DNA of 64,000 bases from Holtiella tumoricola (GTDB lineage Bacteria > Bacillota > Clostridia > Lachnospirales > Cellulosilyticaceae). Location: NCBI RefSeq assembly GCF_027857615.1, contig NZ_JAQIFT010000029.1:1-64000 (forward strand), given 5' to 3'. The notes beneath the pieces are model-generated. The model made no database searches and had not been told where the DNA came from. It saw only the letters and a list, made by a program, of their open reading frames with translations. Below are positions 44,337-53,300 of this stretch, piece by piece. How positions within the stretch are numbered: the stretch's first letter is position 1; every line of letters begins with the position of its first letter. The translations under genes were made by a program, and so were the position numbers.

Positions 44337-44684
44337 ATGAATTATTATATTGTATTCCAAAACAAATCTTTTGAAGTAGAACCTGATTTAGAAGGCGTTT
44401 TAGAAGGAGATATGATTTTTACTTACATAGGTGGGACCATCGTATCAGTGGGAACAGTCGTTAAAGGAGCTTATCCAAGCAAGGAGCCGAGTACACTTGA
44501 TGTACAATATGAATGGTTAGAAAGCAAGTTATCTGTTAAACCTATTTTTTCTAAGATTAAAGAATTACTAGGAAAAGAGCCAACACCGTTTACCAAACAA
44601 GGTAGACATGCGGTAGCAGGGAGCTTACATAGGCTTAACCAAGAATGTGGGCAATTTATAATAGAAAGGATGTTGATTTCTTAA
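44337..44684 (+). CDS. Small protein with EVE/PUA-like N-terminal pattern
   Basis: 115 residues, no signal or membrane span. The opening MNYYIVFQNKSFEVE and GDMIFTYIGGTIVSVGTVV (about 26-44) resemble the PUA/EVE-like domain that begins some modification-dependent restriction proteins, but no nuclease part is present. The C-terminal half is helical and basic. AAGGGGGA precedes the ATG. Function unknown; the domain resemblance is by eye and moderate. Confidence 0.5.
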   Translation: MNYYIVFQNKSFEVEPDLEGVLEGDMIFTYIGGTIVSVGTVVKGAYPSKEPSTLDVQYEWLESKLSVKPIFSKIKELLGKEPTPFTKQGRHAVAGSLHRLNQECGQFIIERMLIS

Positions 44685-44730
44685 GCGAAACTTAGCTTAA
44701 GAAATAGAAGAGAACGTTTTACAAAAAGAG

Positions 44731-44772
44731 AAGGTTACTACCCTTATAAGGTAGCGACCTTTTTTATTTTTA
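44731..44772 (+). terminator. Terminator before the WYL regulator
   Basis: AAGGTTACTACC pairs with AGGTAGCGACCTT around CTTATA, followed by TTTTTATTTTT. Confidence 0.8.
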
Positions 44773-44861
44773 GATATTAGTGTATAGAAGTTTTGGCTTG
44801 GAAAAGCAAATGAAAATAAGGTACTATAAAAGAAAGAGCAAGTAAGAAGGGGGAGAAGATC

Positions 44862-45776
44862 ATACAAGTTAATCGTTTGTTTGAGATAGTATATATTTTA
44901 TTAAATAGAGAAAGCGTGACAGCTAAGGAGCTAGCAGAACGTTTTGAAGTATCTACTAGAACAATCTATAGAGATTTGGATACATTAAGTGGTGCAGGTA
45001 TACCTGTTTATGCGACGAAAGGCGTTGGGGGTGGAATCAAACTTTTAGAGCGCTGTACATTAAATAAGTTAATTTTATCGGAGGAAGAGCAAAGTGAAGT
45101 ATTAATGGGATTGCAAACTTTAAAGGGAGCAAGATACCCTGATGCTCATCAAGTTATAGAGAAATTAGGAAGCCTTTTTGATAAGGTACAAGAGGATTGG
45201 ATAGAGGTAGACTTTTCACATTGGGGAAGTCCAAAAGAGGAAAAGGATAAATTTACAATTATTAAAAAAGGAATTATAAATAATCAATGTCTACAGTTTG
45301 AATATTTAAGTAGCTATGGGGAAAAGACTTTGAGGATAGTAGAGCCTGTAAAAATGACCTTTAAAGGGCAAAATTGGTATGTGCAGGCCTTTTGTAGGAA
45401 TAAGGAAGACTATCGTACTTTTAAAATTACAAGAATGAGACAGATTCAGCTATTAGAGGATGAATTTGAAATCAGACAGATACTACCGCCTACAATAGAT
45501 AAGCAGGTAGAGGAAGTAAGACCAGAAGAGTGGATTCAACTTAAACTTCATTTTAACCCCAATATGGCATTTAGAGTGTTTGATCAATTTGAAGAAGAGG
45601 ATGTCAGCTTGCTTAAAGATGGTAGCCTAGAGGTAAATGTACGCTATCCAAGAGGTGAATGGGTATGGAGTTATCTTCTGTCCTTTGGAGATCAAGTCAC
45701 AGTTATAGAACCATTAGAGATAAAAGAACAGCTCAGACAGCAAGCTCATGCTATATTAAAAAAATATAGTTATTAA
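44862..45776 (+). CDS. HTH-WYL transcriptional regulator (YafY-like), probable ATA start
   Basis: About 304 residues. An N-terminal winged helix (VTAKELAERFEVSTRTIYRDLDTL) and a WYL ligand-binding domain (about 145-220, FEYLSSYGEKTLRIVEP onward, with NWYVQAFCR) are followed by a C-terminal WCX-like region. WYL proteins usually sense nucleotides or nucleic acid and repress. The family start (QVNRLFEIVYILL) is preceded in frame only by ATA at 44862, six bases after AAGGGGGAG. The first standard start (TTG 44877) is 21 bases away and would remove part of helix 1. So initiation at ATA, or loss of a former ATG, is likely. Confidence 0.82.
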   Translation: MQVNRLFEIVYILLNRESVTAKELAERFEVSTRTIYRDLDTLSGAGIPVYATKGVGGGIKLLERCTLNKLILSEEEQSEVLMGLQTLKGARYPDAHQVIEKLGSLFDKVQEDWIEVDFSHWGSPKEEKDKFTIIKKGIINNQCLQFEYLSSYGEKTLRIVEPVKMTFKGQNWYVQAFCRNKEDYRTFKITRMRQIQLLEDEFEIRQILPPTIDKQVEEVRPEEWIQLKLHFNPNMAFRVFDQFEEEDVSLLKDGSLEVNVRYPRGEWVWSYLLSFGDQVTVIEPLEIKEQLRQQAHAILKKYSY

Positions 45777-45864
45777 ATATGACATACAGTTGTCGTATTT
45801 GTAATGTTAAGCTACTTATAGACTATGAGGTAGTCATTTAAAAAGCAGAAGGGAGCTTAATACA

Positions 45865-46125
45865 ATGAGCGAAATGAAAGTATGTCAGTCTTGTGCAATG
45901 CCATTAACAAATGAGGAGGAGCTGGGAACAAATGCAGATGGTAGCCTAAATGAAGCGTATTGTAAATATTGCTTTAATGAAGGAAAGTTTGTAGGTGAGA
46001 TGACAATGGATGAGATGATTGAGTTCTGTGCACCTATTGTTGTAAAAGAGAAGGTTTACCCAGATGTAGAAGCAGCTAAGCAAGCGATGAGAGGCTATTT
46101 CCCAACACTTAAAAGATGGAAATAA
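45865..46125 (+). CDS. Putative zinc-ribbon protein (PF12674-like)
   Basis: 86 residues. CQSCAMPL (Cys8, Cys11) and YCKYCFNEG (two cysteines near 33-36) form a four-cysteine zinc ribbon, and GTNADGS.NE.YC and TMDEMI are the usual surrounding residues of this small family. Its role is unknown; it often accompanies YafY-like regulators or acetyltransferases. GAAGGGAG precedes the ATG. It overlaps the radical SAM gene by 10 bases. Confidence 0.82.
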   Translation: MSEMKVCQSCAMPLTNEEELGTNADGSLNEAYCKYCFNEGKFVGEMTMDEMIEFCAPIVVKEKVYPDVEAAKQAMRGYFPTLKRWK

Positions 46126-47006
46126 AAGAAATACCGGCAAAAACCATTATAACAAGAACAAAAGATGAAAGTTGGTTTGGTACACGTTATAATATGAATA
46201 TTTATAAAGGATGCTGTCATGGATGTATTTACTGTGATAGCAGAAGTGGTTGTTATCAAATAGAGAACTTTGATGAAGTGAGAGTAAAGGCAGATGCCCT
46301 TACTCTCATTCGTAATGAATTAAGGCGTAAGACGCAAAAGGGGATTATAGGAACAGGTTCTATGTCAGACCCTTATAATCCTATTGAACAAAAAATACAG
46401 CTTACAAGACATGCCCTAGAACTTATAAGTGCCTATGATTTTGGTGTAGCCATTGCTACTAAAAGTAGCTTGATAAAAAGAGATATAGATGTCCTTAAAG
46501 TAATCAAACAACACGCACCTGTTATAGCTAAAATTACAGTAACAGCTGCAGAGGATAGACTGGCTAAAAAGGTAGAGCCTTATGTATGTCCTTCATCTGA
46601 ACGCTTTGAAGCTGTTAGGGCATTAAGTGAAGAAGGTATTTTTACTGGTATATTGATGATGCCAGTCTTACCTTTTATAGAAGATACTGAAGAAAATATT
46701 TATCAAATTGTAAAGCAAGCGCATGAGAATGGAGCCAAGTTTATTTATCCAGCTATGGGGATGACACTTAGGCAACAGCAACGAGAGTATTTTTATGAGC
46801 ATTTAGATAAAGAATTTCCAGGCATTAAAGAAAAATATATGTCCTACTACGGTGAAAATTATATGTGTACCTCTCCTAATGCCAAGGCCTTGTGGAAGCT
46901 ATTTAGTACAGAATGTGAAACACGAGGGATAGTATATAGGATGCAAGACATTATACATTTAGCTAAAAAAGGATATGGGAGTTTACAATTATCATTGTTT
47001 GAGTAA
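46116..47006 (+). CDS. SPL-family radical SAM protein
   Basis: 296 residues. The N-terminal cluster motif CCHGCIYCDSRS (about 33-44, Cx3Cx2C) binds the 4Fe-4S/SAM centre. YKGC.HGC.YC, GTGSMSDPYNPIE and PVLPFIEDTEENI match the subgroup related to spore photoproduct lyase and Rv2578c, whose substrates are mostly unknown. It begins inside the zinc-ribbon gene with a site within that gene's 3' end. A terminator follows. Confidence 0.87.
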   Translation: MEIKEIPAKTIITRTKDESWFGTRYNMNIYKGCCHGCIYCDSRSGCYQIENFDEVRVKADALTLIRNELRRKTQKGIIGTGSMSDPYNPIEQKIQLTRHALELISAYDFGVAIATKSSLIKRDIDVLKVIKQHAPVIAKITVTAAEDRLAKKVEPYVCPSSERFEAVRALSEEGIFTGILMMPVLPFIEDTEENIYQIVKQAHENGAKFIYPAMGMTLRQQQREYFYEHLDKEFPGIKEKYMSYYGENYMCTSPNAKALWKLFSTECETRGIVYRMQDIIHLAKKGYGSLQLSLFE

Positions 47007-47028
47007 TAATAAAATGAAATAAATAGTA

Positions 47029-47063
47029 TAGCGTCCTTCTATAGAATGAGGGACGCTTTTTCA
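47029..47063 (+). terminator. Terminator after the radical SAM gene
   Basis: AGCGTCCTTC pairs with GAGGGACGCT around a short loop, followed by TTTTTCA. Confidence 0.8.
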
Positions 47064-47132
47064 TGTTTTTTTGAGTTTAGGACACAATAAAATTAAATGA
47101 CCTAAATTGTATGAGAAGAAAGAGGAGCAACA

Positions 47133-49436
47133 ATGCTAAATGAAATCAAACAATTATTTAAAGGAAAAGAACTTCTTAAAGGACATTTTGGAATTGAGCG
47201 TGAAAGTTTAAGATGTGATAGTTATGGAAATTTAGCAACGACACCTCATCCAGAAGTATTTGGAGCTAAGCTTTTTAATCCTTATATTACAACAGACTTT
47301 TCTGAGAGTCAGGTAGAGCTTATTACACCTGCTTTTGAAACAATAGAAGAAACACACAAGTTTTTATGTGCTTTATATGATATTACAGCATTAGAGTTAG
47401 GAGATGAGTATCTATGGCCTCAATCTATGCCTTGTAATATCCCTGATGATCAGCAGATTCCACTTGCAGAATTTTGTAAATGTCCTTCAGGAGAAAAAGC
47501 TTATGCCTATAGAAGAAAGTTATTAGCTAAATATGGAGGCAAGCGCCAGCTTGTTTCAGGAATCCATTATAATTTTTCATTTAATGAGGATTTTATTAGA
47601 AAGTTATATGAACATGGACCTAAGGATAAAAGCTATAGAGAATTTAGAGACTATCTCTATTTAAAGGTTGCGAGAAACTATTTACGTTATCGTTGGCTTT
47701 TAATTTACCTATTAGGTAGTAGTAGTGTTATGCATGAAAGTTATGTAGAAGAATGTGTTAAGCAATTACAGGAAGTGGCAGAAGATAGTTATACCAATGA
47801 TGGTGCCCTTTCTTATAGAAATAGTGAGTATGGTTATACCAATAAGGTTGAGCTATTTCCAAACTATCAAACCATAGAAGACTATACAAAAAGTCTAGAG
47901 AAGTTTGTAACAGACGGACTCATTGAAAGCCCTAAAGAACTCTATAGCCAAATTAGATTAAAAGCTTATGACAATGAAAGCCTACTAGAATCTTTACAAG
48001 AAGAAGGTATAGCCTATTTAGAATATAGGAGTATTGATATTAATCCTTTTGAAAAATCGGGGATTAAGTTAGATGATTTATATTTCATGCATCTATTTAA
48101 TCTGTTTTTATTATTAGAAGAAGAATCAGACTATACCAAATGGCAACAAGAAGCACTTAAGAATCAACGCTGTATAGCGAAGTATGGGCAAAAAGAAAAT
48201 CTTCTTTTAAGAGAAGGGAAGTTAGTTAGTAAAGAAGAATGGGGTATAGAAATATTAGAACGCATGCAAGAAATTAACTATGTTCTAGAATTAGGGCAAG
48301 AAGAAGTCTTAAACGAAATGATTAAAAAGGTTGAAGATTATACCCTAACTTATGCCCATCAAATAGTAGAAATGGTGAAAGAAAAAGGCTACCTTAAGGC
48401 AAGTATAGAGCTTGCAAGGAACTATAAAAATGATGCCTATCAAAAACGTTTCAAGTTTGAAGGTTATGAAGATATGGAGCTCTCTACTCAAATTTTAATG
48501 AAAGAGGCAGTCAAGAGAGGAATTAAAATAGAGATCCTTGATAGAGAGGAAAACTTTATTGCTCTTAAAAAGAGAAATCATGTAGAATACATCAAACAGG
48601 CGACTAAGACAGGCGCAGACAACTATATAACAGCACTTATGATGGAAAATAAGATTGTTACTAAAAAGTTGCTTAAGCAGAAAGGGATACGTGTACCTGA
48701 AGGTGAAAGTTTTAGTCATATAGATGAAGCGAAAGATAAAATAGACTTATATATAAATAAGCCAATTGTAATAAAGCCTAAATCAACAAATTTTGGTATA
48801 GGTATTAGTATTTTTCCTACAGGTGCAAGTAAGGAAGATTTGCAAAAAGCTTTAGAAATAGCATTTTCTCATGATGATGCAGTGCTAGTAGAACGTTTTA
48901 TTCCTGGAAAAGAGTACCGATTCCTAGTGATTAATGATGAAGCGGTAGGTATATTACATCGTGTTCCGGCAAATGTTATAGGAAACGGTACACATACAAT
49001 TCGGGAATTAGTAGAAATAAAGAACCAGAATGTATTACGAGGAAAAGGCTATAAAACACCGCTGGAGAAGATTCAGTTAGATGAAAGTGCAAAACTTTTC
49101 CTAAAGCAACAAAATAAAGATTTTGAAACAGTACCTTTGTTAGAAGAAGTAGTTTTTTTGAGAGAAAACTCAAATATTAGTACAGGTGGAGATAGCATTG
49201 ACTATACAGATCAAGTACATGAGTATTTCAAGAAGATTGCTGTAGCAAGCGCTAAGGCAGTAGGAGCTAAGATTTGTGGCGTTGATATGATGCTAGAGAA
49301 TATAGAAGATGTAAAAGCTAGTTATGGGATTATTGAACTCAATTTTAATCCAGCCATCCATATACATTCTTTCCCTTATAAAGGTAAAGAACGGAATGTA
49401 GCAGTTTTAATTCTCAAACTCTTAGGGTTTGAATAA
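47133..49436 (+). CDS. gshAB: Bifunctional glutamate--cysteine ligase/glutathione synthetase
   Basis: Makes glutathione in two ATP-dependent steps. 767 residues, the GshF size. The N-terminal ligase half (about 1-470) begins FGIERESLRCDSYGNL and has the family TDFSESQVELITP (about 50-62). The C-terminal ATP-grasp half (about 485-767) has KPKSTNFGIGISIF, VERFIPGKEYRFLV and IELNFNPAIHIHSFPY. AGAGGAGC precedes the ATG. Single gene between two terminators. Glutathione synthesis is patchy among clostridia, so acquisition by transfer is possible but not shown here. Confidence 0.95.
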   Translation: MLNEIKQLFKGKELLKGHFGIERESLRCDSYGNLATTPHPEVFGAKLFNPYITTDFSESQVELITPAFETIEETHKFLCALYDITALELGDEYLWPQSMPCNIPDDQQIPLAEFCKCPSGEKAYAYRRKLLAKYGGKRQLVSGIHYNFSFNEDFIRKLYEHGPKDKSYREFRDYLYLKVARNYLRYRWLLIYLLGSSSVMHESYVEECVKQLQEVAEDSYTNDGALSYRNSEYGYTNKVELFPNYQTIEDYTKSLEKFVTDGLIESPKELYSQIRLKAYDNESLLESLQEEGIAYLEYRSIDINPFEKSGIKLDDLYFMHLFNLFLLLEEESDYTKWQQEALKNQRCIAKYGQKENLLLREGKLVSKEEWGIEILERMQEINYVLELGQEEVLNEMIKKVEDYTLTYAHQIVEMVKEKGYLKASIELARNYKNDAYQKRFKFEGYEDMELSTQILMKEAVKRGIKIEILDREENFIALKKRNHVEYIKQATKTGADNYITALMMENKIVTKKLLKQKGIRVPEGESFSHIDEAKDKIDLYINKPIVIKPKSTNFGIGISIFPTGASKEDLQKALEIAFSHDDAVLVERFIPGKEYRFLVINDEAVGILHRVPANVIGNGTHTIRELVEIKNQNVLRGKGYKTPLEKIQLDESAKLFLKQQNKDFETVPLLEEVVFLRENSNISTGGDSIDYTDQVHEYFKKIAVASAKAVGAKICGVDMMLENIEDVKASYGIIELNFNPAIHIHSFPYKGKERNVAVLILKLLGFE

Positions 49437-49446
49437 AACGAAAGAG

Positions 49447-49486
49447 ACTAGATAAAATTAAAGTTTTATCTAGTTTTTTATATTGT
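49447..49486 (+). terminator. Terminator after gshAB
   Basis: ACTAGATAAAA pairs with TTTTATCTAGT around TTAAAG, followed by TTTTTTA. Confidence 0.85.
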
Positions 49487-49500
49487 CAAAAGATGGAGGT

Positions 49501-49529
49501 TTGACAATTAGGGCGTGGACCTATATACT
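49501..49529 (+). promoter_or_regulatory. Promoter of RNase J with long leader
   Basis: TTGACA (49501-49506), 17 bases, TATACT (49524-49529), a near-consensus promoter. The predicted start near 49536 gives a 5' leader of about 280 bases before the RNase J gene. The leader holds only a 61-codon frame (49563-49748) without a ribosome site. Confidence 0.75.
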
Positions 49530-49815
49530 AAAAGAGTTAAGTAAGCTTATAAAGCTACCTGAATGGAACGGTCAAATGTAAATATTAAGGGTATAAAAAG
49601 GAAATCGGAACGGCAAATTAAACGATTTAACCTGAATATTGTACCTATTATTAGACAAAATGAAATAAACGTAAATTTAATTTTAAAAACCGAGAACAAT
49701 AGTATTTTTGAAAGAGAAATATTCTTAAAAATCGATACAAATTTATAAGTATAGCAAAAAATGAGACTAAAATATAAATACATTAAAAAAGAAAGAGAAA
49801 TATGGAGGTAAATGC

Positions 49816-51486
49816 GTGACAACACGACACACAAAAGGAAAACTTAAAATGATTTCCCTAGGGGGACTAGGAGAAATCGGAAAAAACATGACTGTTTTTG
49901 AATATGGGGAAGATATGATCATCGTTGACTGTGGATTATCATTCCCAACAGATGATATGCTAGGAATTGATTTAGTTATTCCAGACATTACTTATTTGAC
50001 ACAGAACAAAGATAGAATTAGGGGTATTGTTTTAACACATGGACATGAGGATCATATTGGTGCATTACCATATATCTTAAAAGAATTAAATGTACCTGTT
50101 TATGGAACACAACTTACTATTGCACTTGTGGAAAATAAATTAATTGAACACAAGATGATGAACACAACAACTAGAATTGTTGTAAAACAAGGGGATACAA
50201 TTAAACTCGGAAGCAGCTTTAAAATTGAATTTATCCGTTCTAACCACAGTATAGCAGATGCCGTTATGCTAGGAATTTGGACACCAGTAGGTACACTTAT
50301 TCACACAGGTGACTTTAAAGTAGATTACACACCAATTAGAGGTAGTGTATTAGATTTACATCGTTTAGCAGAACTTGGAAAACAAGGTGTTTTAGCCTTA
50401 CTTGCAGATAGTACAAATGTAGGGAAATTAGGCCATAACCCATCAGAAAGAAAAGTTGGGGAAACTATAGATAAGGTATTTAACCAATATAAAGATAGAC
50501 GTATTATGGTTGCTACTTTTGCTTCGAATATTGACCGTGTGCAACAAGTAATTACTGCAGCACACAAACATAATCGTAAAGTAGCAGTACTAGGTCGTAG
50601 TATGGTCAACATTGTACGTACAGCGAATGAATTAGGATATTTAGATATTCCAGAAAAGACTTTAATTGAGTCAAATCAAATTAATCGTTATAAAGATGAA
50701 GAACTTGTAACAATTATGACAGGAAGCCAAGGTGAGCCAATGGCTGCTCTATCTAGAATGGCATTCTCAGAACATAAACAAATTGATTTAAAACCAGGAG
50801 ATGTTATTGTACTTAGTTCAACACCTATTCCTGGGAATGAAAAAACTGTATCAAAAGTTGTTAATGAGTTAGCGAAAAAAGGAACTATTATTGTACGTGA
50901 AGATACTCACGTATCAGGCCATGCAACTCAAGAAGAACTTAAACTCATTCATGCACTTGTAAGGCCAAAATACTTTATTCCAGTGCATGGTGAATATAGA
51001 CACTTACAACAACATACAGAACTTGCTGTAGAGCTAGGAATGGAAAAAGAAAATACAATGATTCTCTCTATTGGAGATGTGCTTGAGATGAATGCAGAAG
51101 GTTGTAAAGTTGTAGGACGTGTACCATCAGGACAAGTTCTAGTAGATGGACTTGGTGTAGGTGATGTAGGAAATGTCGTTCTTCGCGACCGTAAACTTCT
51201 TTCACAAGATGGTCTCATCATGGTTGTTATGACATTAGAGCGCGATTCTAAAGCCGTTGTATCGGGACCAGATGTGATTTCACGTGGATTTGTGTATGTA
51301 AGAGAAGCAGAACCACTTATGAATGAAGCAAAACGTGTTGTTCAACGTTCGCTTGACCATTGTCAAGATCAAGGCATTGTAAGTTGGTCAGAGATTAAGA
51401 GTGTTGTTAAAGATGATCTTAGAACATTTATTTGGCAAAAAACAAGACGTAATCCAATTATCTTACCGATTATCATGGAAATTTAA
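49816..51486 (+). CDS. rnj: Ribonuclease J
   Basis: Metallo-beta-lactamase/beta-CASP ribonuclease with 5'-3' exo and endo activity, central to mRNA decay in Firmicutes. 556 residues, typical. Marks: LGGLGEIGKNMTVFEYG at the N-terminus, the metal motif HGHEDHIGALPY (about 75-86), the beta-CASP region with GSQGEP, and HVSGHATQEE and PVHGEYRHL near 360-390. The start is GTG 49816 after TGGAGGTAA. The long untranslated leader suggests self-control. Confidence 0.95.
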   Translation: MTTRHTKGKLKMISLGGLGEIGKNMTVFEYGEDMIIVDCGLSFPTDDMLGIDLVIPDITYLTQNKDRIRGIVLTHGHEDHIGALPYILKELNVPVYGTQLTIALVENKLIEHKMMNTTTRIVVKQGDTIKLGSSFKIEFIRSNHSIADAVMLGIWTPVGTLIHTGDFKVDYTPIRGSVLDLHRLAELGKQGVLALLADSTNVGKLGHNPSERKVGETIDKVFNQYKDRRIMVATFASNIDRVQQVITAAHKHNRKVAVLGRSMVNIVRTANELGYLDIPEKTLIESNQINRYKDEELVTIMTGSQGEPMAALSRMAFSEHKQIDLKPGDVIVLSSTPIPGNEKTVSKVVNELAKKGTIIVREDTHVSGHATQEELKLIHALVRPKYFIPVHGEYRHLQQHTELAVELGMEKENTMILSIGDVLEMNAEGCKVVGRVPSGQVLVDGLGVGDVGNVVLRDRKLLSQDGLIMVVMTLERDSKAVVSGPDVISRGFVYVREAEPLMNEAKRVVQRSLDHCQDQGIVSWSEIKSVVKDDLRTFIWQKTRRNPIILPIIMEI

Positions 51487-51497
51487 TAATATAGAAG

Positions 51498-51530
51498 AAA
51501 CTGCTACATTAAGGTGTAGCAGTTTTTTGT
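51498..51530 (+). terminator. Terminator after RNase J
   Basis: AAACTGCTACA pairs with TGTAGCAGTTT around TTAAGG, then further T residues. Confidence 0.85.
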
Positions 51531-51706
51531 ATAAATTAATATATTTTAACTTTTTTATGATTCAAGGATAGTTACTTATGGTGACCGAGAGGCTATATTT
51601 TGCTAGGGAGATTACTTGTTGAAATATTTAGACTTGCAATATAAACTTATACGTAAGAAGAGTAAAATAGATATTCATTTATCTATGTTTGGAGGGAGGA
51701 TTTAAA

Positions 51707-51946
51707 ATGAATAAGTTATCATGGGGAAGTCTAATAATTCTTTTAGCTAGTTTAGTACTATCATTAGAATTATATGCATTAACATTCTTAGCAGAAATAA
51801 TCAGCTTTGATCCTGAATCGCTATTAAGATATAACGACCTTATCAAGGGTGCCGTAGGAGTGATGTGTGGATTAATTGTATATGGTGTTATGTTGGTACT
51901 CCTACATTTCTTAGAAGTACATAAAAAGGATAAGTACAGTAAATAG
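51707..51946 (+). CDS. Small two-span membrane protein, unknown function
   Basis: 79 residues with hydrophobic spans near 5-28 and 42-66 and a charged tail (EVHKKDKYSK). I recognise no family. The ATG at 51707 is well placed after GGAGGGAGG; an in-frame earlier start would include that site. Confidence 0.6.
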   Translation: MNKLSWGSLIILLASLVLSLELYALTFLAEIISFDPESLLRYNDLIKGAVGVMCGLIVYGVMLVLLHFLEVHKKDKYSK

Positions 51947-51998
51947 TTATTCTGTCAAACGGAGCAGCCCCTTCAGTCCAAGGGACTATATTTCTGTA

Positions 51999-52023
51999 CT
52001 ATATCCTCAATATTGTCTAACAG
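51999..52023. repeat. 24-nt dispersed repeat, copy 1
   Basis: CTATATCCTCAATATTGTCT plus AACA. It recurs with one mismatch at 54900-54923. Here it is intergenic, before a GNAT gene. Confidence 0.6.
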
Positions 52024-52081
52024 AGTCAAATATTATAATTCAGTAATAGAAGTAATAAAAGTAATAAAAGGGGAGAAGGAG

Positions 52082-52627
52082 ATGAAAGTATTAGAAACAA
52101 CACGTCTTGTATTACGCCCATGGACATTAGAAGATGTGGAAGACTTATATGATTATGCAAAAGATCCTAGAGTTGGGCCCAATGCAGGATGGCCACCACA
52201 CAAGGATAAAGAGATGAGTAAGAAGATAGTGGAAAGCTTTATAAAAGCAGGAGATGTCTATGCCATAGAATTAAAATTTCATCATAAAGTTATAGGGAGT
52301 ATTGGGTTGCATGAGATAAGTAAGAAGGATGAATTTGGTGTGATGGAACAACGAGAAGTAGGCTATGTACTTCATCCAGAATATTGGGGGATGGGATATA
52401 TAACAGAAGGGGTAAAAGCAGTACTTAGTTATGCATTTGAGGTGTTACACATAGATGTTATATGGTGTAGTCATTTTGAGTTTAATGAAAGATCAAAACA
52501 TGTTATAGAAAGATGTGGATTTAAATATAGTTTTACAGAAAATAAGAGATTAAATCTTTTAGAGAAACAAGAAGTAAAATGTCTATGTTATAGCTTAACT
52601 AGAGGAGAATATGCACTTTTATCCTAA
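52082..52627 (+). CDS. RimJ/RimL-like GNAT acetyltransferase
   Basis: 181 residues. The family start TTRLVLRPWTLEDVEDLYDY and the acetyl-CoA region REVGYVLHPEYWGMGYITEG (about 99-118) identify protein-N-terminus or antibiotic-acetylating GNATs of the RimJ group. The ATG at 52082 follows GGGGAGAAGGAG. Substrate unknown. Confidence 0.87.
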   Translation: MKVLETTRLVLRPWTLEDVEDLYDYAKDPRVGPNAGWPPHKDKEMSKKIVESFIKAGDVYAIELKFHHKVIGSIGLHEISKKDEFGVMEQREVGYVLHPEYWGMGYITEGVKAVLSYAFEVLHIDVIWCSHFEFNERSKHVIERCGFKYSFTENKRLNLLEKQEVKCLCYSLTRGEYALLS

Positions 52628-52673
52628 TTTTTCCATAAACTATAAGGAAGAATCATTATAAAGGAGCTTTAAA

Positions 52674-53165
52674 ATGCGAAATTCTTATCCTCATTATAAT
52701 AGAGCACAACTCAACAAAATGCGAAATGATACAACGAATGTACCTGCAACTTATAAATCATTAGATCAAGCACTTATGTCTATATATGATTCAGTTCAAG
52801 ATGAAAAAGAAGATGAACTCTTCTATAATTACTTAATTGGTGCAGCACCAACACCAGAAGAAAAAGCGATTATTACTACCATTCGTGATGATGAAAAGAA
52901 GCATAAGCAAATACTTAGACAAATTTATCAAAATTTCACAGGGCAACAAGTACCAGAGCCAAAAGATGTAGAATTTGTGAAACCTAAATCTTATATTGAT
53001 GGTGTTAAGCAAGCATTATTTGGAGAATTAACAGCAGTAGAGAGATATCGTGACATTCGTGCTGGACTTCCAACAGAGTATTATAGAGATGCAGTCTTTG
53101 AAATTTTAACAGATGAGCTCAAACATGCGACAAAATACAACTATATTTTAAATATAAATAAGTAA
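52674..53165 (+). CDS. Ferritin-like (rubrerythrin-type) protein
   Basis: 163 residues predicted as a four-helix bundle. Likely carboxylate and histidine ligands are in DEKEDELFYNYLI (about 43-55), IRDDEKKHKQIL (about 72-83), FGELTAVERYRDI (about 116-128) and ILTDELKHATKYN (about 145-157), giving the E/D..H repeats of a di-iron site. Probably a cytosolic iron or peroxide protein. AAAGGAGC precedes the ATG and a terminator follows. Confidence 0.8.
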   Translation: MRNSYPHYNRAQLNKMRNDTTNVPATYKSLDQALMSIYDSVQDEKEDELFYNYLIGAAPTPEEKAIITTIRDDEKKHKQILRQIYQNFTGQQVPEPKDVEFVKPKSYIDGVKQALFGELTAVERYRDIRAGLPTEYYRDAVFEILTDELKHATKYNYILNINK

Positions 53166-53169
53166 ATAG

Positions 53170-53208
53170 AAGAGACTATCGCAAATTGCTAGGTGATAGT
53201 CTCTTCTA
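53170..53208 (+). terminator. Terminator after the ferritin-like gene
   Basis: AAGAGACTATC pairs with GATAGTCTCTT around GCAAATTGCTAGGT, followed by CTATTTAT; the T tract is weak. Confidence 0.65.
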
Positions 53209-53300
53209 TTTATGTAAAAGTTCTAGAGGGGATAAAAGGAAAAGATTATGGTAGACTAAGAGTAATCGATGTAAAACTTACATATATATTGGAGGAAGAA

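Noticed and set aside
49563..49748. 61-codon rightward ORF in the RNase J leader
   Set aside because: No ribosome site before the ATG; its composition is that of untranslated AT-rich leader. Kept only as a note in the promoter entry.
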